This document shows positions 56,630 through 64,000 of a DNA stretch of 64,000 bases, piece by piece. The notes beneath the pieces are model-generated. The model worked only from the letters and a program-made list of their open reading frames with translations, searched no databases and was not told the DNA's origin. The stretch comes from Gordius sp. MW1 (Eukaryota > Nematomorpha > Gordioida > Gordea > Gordiidae): contig OZ038526.1 of NCBI GenBank assembly GCA_964036665.1, positions 22,196,001 through 22,260,000 of the forward strand. Direction: 5' to 3'. Position 1 is the stretch's first letter; every line of letters begins with the position of its first letter. A program made the translations under genes and the position numbers.

Positions 56630-57700
56630 ATTTGCGCAGACCCTGATAGTACCGTCACTCTTTTTAACTGTAACTAGGGGACTGGCCATTCCGAAAATTC
56701 TATTGGTTCTATCACATCATCTTTTAGCCAATTGTCTAAAACCCGGTGCACTTTATCTCTCCACATTAATAATCGCGTCTAGCAGGCATGAACGTGGTAT
56801 AGCGTTAGAATTAACACGTATGGAAAACATAATATTACTTAAGCAACCCAATTTCTCATGAAATATTTTTTTATATCTCTCATTAAAATTATTAATCTTA
56901 ACATGCCATAATTTAAATATATTCCTATTAACACTAATTACCAAAACCGAGGATCCGGGCCTTTTAGAAAAAACCCGTTCCTCATCGAGGTTGGCTCAAT
57001 AATCGAGTCCATTGCCATATAAACCTGGTTTTCGGCTCCTTTCCCGAAACCATCTTATGAACCGGCTTTGCAGGGTAAATTTTTAAAACTATGGCATTTC
57101 TTTCAAAATATTTTTACAACTCCTTTACATTCACCAATTTTATCCTGTTATACATACCCTATTAATTCGTAGTAGGACCCAACATTTTAATCCAATTCCA
57201 TAAATTTTCATTTTAACATTGCCTCTGCCACGCAAACGATAACTTAAGTGCTACCCAGAATATTAATATTAGTGCCATTTAATTTTTTGGCAATTATGTT
57301 AGATTTATCAACACATTTATCTGGTCACCATTTATAAAAATTTTAAAGAGACATTATAGTAATCGATGCACCAGTATCAAAGAGAAAATTTATATTAATA
57401 TCCTCAATATTTATTAACAAATATTAATCGTGGTGCATTAACTGTGTCAGGCGCAGCTAATTGTTAATTATAATTATTAGATGGCCCTGCCCTCTCCTGG
57501 ACAGAACGTTGATCCTCCTGACTACATCTACAATTATGTTTAAAACAATCGTTAAGCATCGGTTTTACTCGATGTACTCTATCAAAATCTTGATGTTAAA
57601 TTGTGCTTGCTGCCCAAAAACTCTCTGTGTCAAAGAACAATTTTATTTAATATGACCTGGCCTATTGCAAATAAAACAACGTTGCTTATATTTACTTTTT
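56630..57700 (-). pseudogene. Ty3/gypsy relic: zinc knuckle, protease, RT start
   Basis: In minus-strand order: a CCHC knuckle, CFICNRPGHIK-stop-NC, at about 57,690-57,630; a protease start INFLFDTGASITIMS near 57,400, with the catalytic DTG; then HEKLGCLSNIMFSIRVNSNA (56,753-56,944), LDNWLKDDVIEPIEFSEWPV at the beginning of RT. The order gag-PR-RT and the EPxEFSEW-P motif fit Ty3/gypsy. Numerous stops. A different family from the element at 20-22 kb. Confidence 0.75.
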
Positions 57701-57709
57701 AAAACACAA

Positions 57710-58435
57710 ACTTTTGCCACTCTTTTAGTGTTAACTAATATTAATACTGAAATGCTAAAATTAATACGACTGTTTATAAACGGTGAGTTAACATACAATA
57801 TTAAATATTTAAAAAGACTGATGGTGCCTACTAAAAATCCTTATAAATTAACAATATAAATAACCAATAACAAAAAATTAATGCTTTAGAATATTATTAA
57901 TTAAAGCTTTGATTTTTACATTATATATTTATTTGATTAGAAATTTAAACTATAGCACAGTGGCGTAAATGCCGAAGGGGGGGGGGGGGGAAATAGAGAA
58001 ATCCCCCCCCCCCCCCCGATTTTTATGAAAAAAAAATATTTAAGATCTAAAGTTTATATTTTATAGTTGTGCAACGTAACTGACCAAGTAAGACACTTAT
58101 TAATTGCTATATATTGGAATTAGCTCCCACTCCAGATGAAGTTCTTGAGATATTATCGCTGGGAAAAAGAAAATATAAACTTACTTTATAAGGACTTTCT
58201 TTTTTTAATTTTTATGTTGAAATAAAAATGCATAAAAAAGGGCCGATCCATTTAATCTATTTTTTGACATAGTATTTCTTATATAAAAGCTAATAGGTAA
58301 AGAAGAGTTGTGATTGGGCAAAGATTACAAAATTTTATAATCTGATAGGGCGTCCAAGGGATTCTTTGGACGAAATCCTTCTATAATTTATTTTCATTCG
58401 CGTTTCTGGCAAAACAATCAAAGAATTCGGAGGAA
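57710..58435. other. AT-rich sequence with hAT-like end CAGTGGCGTA
   Basis: CAGTGGCGTAAATGCCG at 57,958, followed by G- and C-runs, resembles the CAGTGGCGTA hAT terminus; no right end was found. Otherwise nothing was recognised. Confidence 0.35.
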
Positions 58436-58438
58436 ATA

Positions 58439-58766
58439 TTATTTGGAAATTTGCCAAAACTTGTTTCTTGCCCCAAAACCGTTCATTTTCTTTGCATGTC
58501 GAGGTTTCTTAAGTTCAAAATCATACAACTTAGCCTTAGGTTCGACTACTATTACTAAAGTTTCTGCTAACTGTCTGATTTGCTGAAGATTTAGGTCCTT
58601 TTTTTGCAATTGCTTGCATAAGATATTCAGATTGTCGTAGAGAAGTAAGCAAAGTTGCAGCTTCTGTTGCAACATCGTGATCATACCAGCTTGCTCCAAT
58701 CATGGCCGTTAGGCGTCCATGATTGGACCTGTGGGTTCCGGCAGGGCGAACCCTACTATCCCCCAC
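58439..58766 (-). other. Two overlapping frames, possible retroelement remnant
   Basis: One minus frame reads MIGASWYDHDVATEAATLLT, SLRQSEYLMQAIAKKGPKSS; the other ends YDFELKKPRHAKKMNGFGAR. Composition resembles a gag or linker of a retroelement joined by a frameshift. No family recognised. It lies just beyond the flanking repeat of the element at 58,881-61,716. Confidence 0.25.
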
Positions 58767-59029
58767 AGCCTTTATTTATATTCTAAAAATAAACTAGTAT
58801 TATATGTAAACTATAAGTAAACACGAGCGGTAATCTTGACGCGATACAGTAATCTAAATATGTAATCATTGCGGTGGCGAAATTTTAACGTAAGATGGGT
58901 AAGATGATAAATGAATGAGGTGTATAAAGGTAGCGAAAGCGCGAAATGCCAAAGAGCGGTGTAAAATTTCGGGTTTTCTTTATATATGCGTGCAACGGAG
59001 TTCATGCGGCGGTTAGTTCCGTTCTACCT

Positions 59030-59570
59030 GTTCATTTTCGTGAATTTCGCCTCCTGCCCAAGTATCCCAGTCGAATAGGTCTTCCTCGTCAAAGATGTCA
59101 GGTATAGTTTCGGCTTCTGGTGGATCTCCCGAGAGGATGGACGGGACCGTATATCGCTCCGGTGGTAACCATGTTCGGGACGGGTAGTCGCCCGGGTTTT
59201 CGCCGGTTGGAATTCATTGGATGTTGTATCGAATGGCAAGGAGGGAGTTCAGCCCATATTCTTTAACGAATCTTGAGATGAGTTCCTCGATTATCGGGGA
59301 GTTCGAACCTCCCTTTATGAGCACGTAGTATGCTGTTGTCGAATTGGTACGGATTCTTGGGAACGGTCGTCCTTCGTACTTGGCTACCAGGTACCCATAG
59401 AGGGCTCCTAAGGTTTTGGGGAGCGTAATATGTGGGTCTTCAGGCAGGTCGAAGTTAAATGCTGCGGCGGCGTTGGTAAAAGAGATAGATAGATTGCTGT
59501 CCTCCCAGCTGATCCCGTTGTGATCGCTCGATGCGTCGGTGTAAGTAATTAAATCGGGGGGGGGGGACAT
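59030..59570 (-). pseudogene. RNase H of the 59-61 kb element
   Basis: Begins LITYTDASSDHNGISWED (first catalytic Asp present), then IRTNSTTAYYVLIKGGSNSP, where other families have an Asp in place of this Asn. It continues ISRFVKEYGLNSLLAIRYN, an in-frame TGA, then IPTGENPGDYPSRTWLPPER, a version of the N-P-A-D-x-x-S-R motif that ends such domains, and an acidic tail (PDIFDEEDLFDWDTWAGGE). One stop and probably one catalytic change. Confidence 0.75.
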
Positions 59571-59644
59571 ATAACGGTATGCGGTGTCTTAACGAGTTAA
59601 TGATGGCAAATAATTTGAAACATGCGTAATTCATATTAAAGAGC

Positions 59645-60936
59645 CTAGAGTGGTTTGAGATATGCATAAAACGGGGCCAATAACTTTGACAAGCCAGTTA
59701 AATTATATAAGAAGTCGTTTAAAACTCCGAGAGCCTCCAGTAAAATAATGTTTGGCGGGGGAGATTGGGACACAACAGCATAAAATAAAATATCAGAGGC
59801 GTACTCTAGGCGTGTGACAATTTTCTCTGAGCAACGAATTGAATGGTCAAGGAAGGAGATGTTGAGGGCCAAATATTCGCTATCTTGCTCAGGTAGGATT
59901 GAGGATTTCCGAGAATTTATTGCTAAGCCCCAGTCAGCTGCAAGGGATAAAATTGATTCCAGGTCTTCTTGTACGTCAGTATAAGAATTTCCGTAGATAA
60001 GAATGTCGTCTAAATAGATGTTGTATTTGCAATGGCCAATGGCCTTTGCTGCTAGGTCCGACAGTATCATCTGGAGGACGTATGGGAAGAAAGATGCGCC
60101 CATTGGTAGGACCTTATATCTATATTTATAAGTTCGATGGGTGTATGCCACGTACTTTCTGGCCGATGTGTTCAAAGGGATGCTGAAAAAGGCTGCCTTT
60201 AGGCCCACCTTGGAGGCGTAAAAGTAACTACTAAGCTGCCGCGAGGTAAGGGGGATCGATGCAAGTTTAACAGGGTAATGAATAAAGTTTTTTGAAACTT
60301 GCGATAAGTCGATAATGACCCTGGCATCGCCATTAGATTTGGGAATGAAAAATGTGGCAGATTTGACGATGTCTCTTGTGATTAGCTCCACCACATCTGC
60401 GTTTATCATTGCTTGGAAGTATTCGGGTTTACCTCGTGAGATTGCCTTTCTACGAAATGTCAGGAATATTCCATTGTGGGCCCGGATCTTGGCCATGTCT
60501 AGTTTCGGCAAGAATCCATTACGAGCAATTCTCCTGGTAAAGGGGGACTGCGAGGAATGTGGGCGAAGTTTGGATGTGGCAATATCTAGGGATCCTGTGG
60601 GACAGGAATGGGTGGGTTTTTTGTTCCAATGAAAAATAGATCTGTGGAGGCCAAAAACTGGGAGCGTTTCCGATCCCAGATCCCGGCCGAAGGCGGCCTC
60701 CACTTGCTGAATGCGATACTCGAAATTGGACCAGGAATAAATATATCCAAATAATTTTGGGCAGGTAATCGGATCGCTCCCGTCGCCCCCGACGGGAGTT
60801 CAGAGGGGGAAAAAATCCAGCGGCGCGTTTCCTTGATTTTAAATATTAGTTGTGCCAGGCAGCGTGGAGACCTGGATGTATTACCCCCTTCGGGAAGCGG
60901 TAAGCCAGATGGCCTAACTTCCCATGATCCTACCAA
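59645..60936 (-). pseudogene. Reverse transcriptase of the 59-61 kb element
   Basis: Two overlapping frames (60,936-60,586 and 60,703-59,645) form one region after a frameshift. The main frame of 352 residues contains SATFFIPKSNGDARVIIDLS, LKAAFFSIPLNTSARKYVAY, RYKVLPMGASFFPYVLQM and the catalytic NIYLDDILIYGN, then WGLAINSRKSSILP and the thumb/connection (ALGVLNDFLYNL). The first catalytic Asp position reads LKAAFF, not LDLKDAFF, so the active site is probably damaged. The RT resembles LTR or DIRS-type enzymes; I could not place it further. Confidence 0.75.
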
Positions 60937-60940
60937 GGCT

Positions 60941-61525
60941 TTAAGTCTGCGCCTTACCTCTAGCAGAGGCCGGCGCCTTTTTGATGTGGCGGCCCTTTGA
61001 GAGGCCTCTGCTAGCGGGAAATAACTGCTTACGAGGTTGAACGACTTCTAAGTTCGGGATATTCCTGTCCTCCGCGAAGGATTTGTCATTGCGAACAGCC
61101 GTGGCCCAGTTGAAGTTAATTGCCGTAGCAAGGGTAGTGAGCCGGGCAGATGTTTCCTTAAGTAAAGTGTCAGGTGATTCTTCTGAAAGGGTTTCCGACA
61201 CAAGGAACATGTATTGAGCCTCTTTACGGTCTCTTTGAGACATTTTGATGGGGAAGATAGCCATTAATTCTTTAAGTTTGGCGACTTTTTCTTCAATCTC
61301 TACTTTCTTTTCAACCCTTGTTCTTGCGACCGGCTCCTGTTGCATGATATTGATTGCTGGGGGCGGAATGGCTCTTTGGACATTTAGTTGTATAAGTTGA
61401 GCTATAGTTTGTTGAGATTTATTAAATTGGGCTTGAGCTCGGCGATTTTGATCCGAGATTACGCGCAACACCTCAGCTAGGTCACCTTTGGCCCTACCAG
61501 AAGGGGTAGGGGATTCCTCTCCCAA
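60941..61525 (-). pseudogene. Gag-like coiled-coil protein of the 59-61 kb element
   Basis: 194 residues. MGEESPTPSGRAKGDLAEVL opens it, then a predicted coiled coil (SDQNRRAQAQFNKSQQTIAQ and VEKKVEIEEKVAKLKELMAI) and a basic end (GLSKGRHIKKAPASARGKAQ). No zinc knuckle. Assigned as gag by position upstream of RT on the same strand; sequence alone does not prove it. Confidence 0.5.
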
Positions 61526-61724
61526 AGAACTACCTGCATCCTCAGGTGGACCGAGGCCCGCTAGCTGGGCTGATGCTGGACTGGAAGGGGGGGGGGGTTA
61601 GTTCTATGAGGTCTTACCATTATCCGAATAGGAATTATCCAAAAATTTTAACGTAAGATGGATAAGATGATAAATGAATGAGGTGTATAAAGGTAGCGAT
61701 AGCGCGAAATGCCAAAACCCTAAC

Positions 61725-61860
61725 AAAAATTAAAACTTATGTTATAAAAATATATTGAAACTACATTATAAACAGTTGAAATAGTTTAAAATACCTTCAT
61801 ATTTTGAGATAATATGTTTTCGTTAAAAGTTACATTAGCTTAGCGCCTATATTATGTTTT
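61725..61860. repeat. Repeat shared with 63,465-63,600
   Basis: AAACTTATGTTATAAAAATA, ACAGTTGAAATAGT, CTTCATATTT and CGTTAAAAGTTACATTAGC find diverged counterparts in the same order at 63,465-63,600. Non-coding; class unknown. Confidence 0.55.
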
Positions 61861-62274
61861 TTTATGCTTTAAAGTATTAGTATTTTATTAGAAATTATAG
61901 TTAGGGAAGTTATCAAATTTAACTACCTATAAAATTGGCATCATATAAAATATCTCGAGCGTATCATACTAAATAATAATTAATTGTGAATTAAAAAACC
62001 TATTGTTTATTCAATTTTTGCCTTATGATAATTTTAAATTATTGGTTCAAATTATACGAAAAATTGTGAAGCAAAATTTTGGTCTAATAATTGATTATCA
62101 ATTTAAATAAAATTTGTAAATAATTTATTGATCCCAATTCTTGATCTACAATATGATGTATAAAAGAAGTAAATATATTTGTCCCTATAAGAAAATTAAA
62201 AACTTCTATTTCAATGTTTCTGGGAAAAAGTTTATTTTTATGTATTTATTAAAGTTACTGAATCATCAAAAGTA
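61861..62274. other. AT-rich sequence
   Basis: Nothing recognised. Confidence 0.4.
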
Positions 62275-62282
62275 AATAAAAT

Positions 62283-62478
62283 TAGAGTTGTTAAAAGGGA
62301 TGGGTTTTGTTTGGTCGACCTTTGGTTCAACTAACACTAACGGTCGACTCTAGTCTGTTTATCAAATTTAGACTAAGCTCAGCGGTTACTAAAAAAACAG
62401 AACAAAAAACTTTGGTCTTTGTTTATGCTTAGTCGGGTAAGGTCGCCCAAACAAAACCCATCCGTTTTTACAACGCTA
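62283..62478. mobile_element. hAT-type MITE, 196 bp
   Basis: TAGAGTTGTTAAAAGGGATG at the left and the complement of TAGCGTTGTAAAAACGGATG at the right are inverted ends, continuing with GGGTTTTGTTTGG on both sides. Flanks AATAAAAT (62275-62282) and GATAAAAT (62479-62486) form an 8-bp duplication with one mismatch. Confidence 0.85.
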
Positions 62479-62764
62479 GATAAAATGAAAAGTGCTTATA
62501 ACCCCTAAACGAGACACCCCACTTGATTCGAAAAGGAGGTTGTGAATGTCGCAACTGCTTACAATACAGAACACTAAACTTTTAGGCTAAATCGGAAGAG
62601 ATTATACGGTAAGAACTCAAAAGGCTTTTTGCAGAAGTATATTTCATAATTACGAATTAAAAGTTAGAGTATAACACGGTTCATGCATATAATCATATTA
62701 GATATATAAATATACATGTTTTTAAAGAGCTGACTTTAATGATCACTATACATTCCATCATAGG

Positions 62765-62912
62765 CGTAGCGCATTGCAATTAGAGGGAGGGGGCAATAAT
62801 AAAAATGAGACGAGATAATTATTTTTTTGAAATTTTAGCCATAATTCTAATAAATTTAAACCGAGGACGCAGCCGCCCCTCCCTGCCCCCCTTCCCTGGC
62901 TACGCCCATGGC
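62765..62912. mobile_element. CAGTGGCGTA-type MITE, degraded
   Basis: AGGCGTAGCGCATTGC at the left and the complement of GGGCGTAGCCAGGGAAGG at the right suggest inverted ends, with G-rich and C-rich stretches inside. The right half matches 35,800-35,912. Target duplication unclear. Confidence 0.5.
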
Positions 62913-63274
62913 TATTTTACAACATTTTATTTATTGTAATATCTGAATATTTATAAATTTCAAATTAAATATTTTATGATTTAACAAGAAAATTGTTGCG
63001 CAAAATTTCGCTTTTTTAATTAGGTTGATTTATAACACCTATTTTCTTAATATTTTTATTTAAAATTTTTCAAGCTTGATATGTCAAACGCAAAATATGG
63101 CGAAAATAAAAACGTCTTTTGACTAGATGTATTTATGAATAGATATTTATTAAGATGTTTTCAATTTACAAATGACAAGTTTATATGAATACCTAAGCAT
63201 AGGTTTATAATTATATTTATAAAGGTTTACAACAACGATTGGTGGGATCAATCATCTTGAGGGATGCCTGAGAT

Positions 63275-63490
63275 ATGGTGGACATAGATGTTCCTGGAGA
63301 GATGGATGACGTCTGCTACTATTTTGTTCTTAGAGCGATGGTGTCTTGCTTGTTTGGACACAGACAATGTTGTGAAAAATTGCAAGAATGTTTCAAGTGC
63401 AGAAAAATCCACATAAAAGTAATATTTTATATTTTTATATCTATCAAGCTAATAAAAATCCTACAAATAATCAAACTTATGTTAATATAA
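63275..63490 (+). CDS. Hypothetical frame, possible exon
   Basis: MVDIDVPGEMDDVCYYFVLR, AMVSCLFGHRQCCEKLQECF, then CRKIHIK directly before GTAATATT, which could be a splice donor at about 63,418. Codon composition in the first 45 residues is more protein-like than the Ile-rich end. I do not recognise it, and a repeat begins at about 63,465, so it may belong to an unknown element. Confidence 0.25.
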   Translation: MVDIDVPGEMDDVCYYFVLRAMVSCLFGHRQCCEKLQECFKCRKIHIKVIFYIFISIKLIKILQIIKLMLI

Positions 63491-63599
63491 AAATAAATTT
63501 AACCTACATCATAACTAGTTGAAATTGTATAGACTATCTTCATATTTCAGCAGATAGTATGATCGTTAAAAGTAATATTAGCGCCATTTATTTTATATT

Positions 63600-64000
63600 A
63601 TCTTTACGCTATAAATAAAATTATTTTTCGAAATACCTTAAATGTTTTCTGAAGACAAATTTTGTATAGATTAGTCTTTATAAACTTTAAATCTTGTTTA
63701 TGAATGGGGTTAACAAAAATAAGTGTAGCCCTCAGGGAGGAGATCCCTCACTAAATCCACAAATTTGTTGAAATTAAAAAAACATTAATTTGCCCCACCG
63801 CATATATTACTTCCACTTCCAACTATTTGAATTCTAGCTATGCCCATAGACACGATGCTAGCATGTAAAGTTTGTCGATAACAGTTTATCGCGACATAAA
63901 TACATGCTCATAATTAAAAAACAATACAAAATTTGATTAAAAGTTTGGCTTTCAAGTTGATAATGCTGTGGTCCACCCTTTTCTAAACTAGCACTATTTA
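63600..64000. other. AT-rich window end
   Basis: No gene or element recognised. Confidence 0.4.

Larger units (their letters stand above)
58881..61716 (-). mobile_element. Unclassified gag-RT-RNase H retroelement
   Basis: A 73-bp direct repeat (58,881-58,953 and 61,644-61,716; AATTTTAACGTAAGATGG, GTGTATAAAGGTAGCGA, AGCGCGAAATGCCAAA) with two mismatches encloses gag-like, RT and RNase H genes on the minus strand. The repeats could be the conserved parts of short LTRs or split direct repeats. No protease, integrase or tyrosine recombinase was seen between them. Confidence 0.7.

Overview
This is a 64 kb piece of a eukaryotic nuclear genome, almost certainly from an invertebrate animal. It is AT-rich, its genes are split by GT-AG introns, and most of it consists of nested and decayed transposable elements: hAT, long-TIR and MULE-like DNA transposons, Ty3/gypsy relics, a TRIM-like LTR pair, non-LTR elements and a Penelope-like element. 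I cannot place the species. Introns of 31-43 nt beside introns of 2-10 kb are its most distinctive trait. CDS coordinates were assembled by hand from splice sites, reading frame and recalled features of protein families, and have not been checked by alignment.

Four host genes are supported. (1) A GFOD1/2-like oxidoreductase lies at 13,789-15,982 (+), six exons, 494 aa. (2) A complete nibrin (NBN/NBS1) gene lies at 29,905-50,345 (+), twelve exons, 605 aa, with the FHA-BRCT-BRCT head packed into 1.6 kb and the C-terminal half spread over 19 kb by transposon-filled introns. (3) A predicted single-pass membrane protein of unknown family lies antisense inside the 9.6 kb NBN intron (32,982-34,593, -). 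(4) RPA3, the 14 kDa subunit of replication protein A, lies at 51,393-51,756 (-), 98 aa, with introns of 31 and 36 nt. NBN and RPA3 are convergent neighbours and both act in DNA repair.

Layout. 1-13.7 kb: a hAT transposon relic cut by the window edge, an interspersed repeat present twice (one copy carrying a hAT insertion), a small intact LTR-retrotransposon-like unit (TRIM), an RTE-type LINE 3' end interrupted by a TIR element, a 2.3 kb hAT-like element and a FLYWCH-type relic. 13.8-16.0 kb: GFOD. 17-18.2 kb: solo-LTR-like sequence and a truncated LINE. 20.2-29.7 kb: a five-part nest, in which a Ty3/gypsy element is split by a TIR element (itself split by a hAT element) and by a LINE (itself split by a Penelope-like element), ending just upstream of NBN exon 1. 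29.9-50.3 kb: NBN, with nested gene, two palindromic elements, hAT elements and a tRNA-like repeat array in its introns. 51.4-52.1 kb: RPA3 and a candidate promoter. 53-64 kb: further hAT relics, a Ty3/gypsy PR-RT relic, an unclassified gag-RT-RNase H retroelement flanked by 73-bp direct repeats, and MITEs.

The host genes show no operon-like arrangement. The clearest stories are the extremely short introns, the growth of NBN introns by transposons, the resolvable order of nested insertions, and the set of hAT families that each carry dense subterminal arrays of a different short motif.
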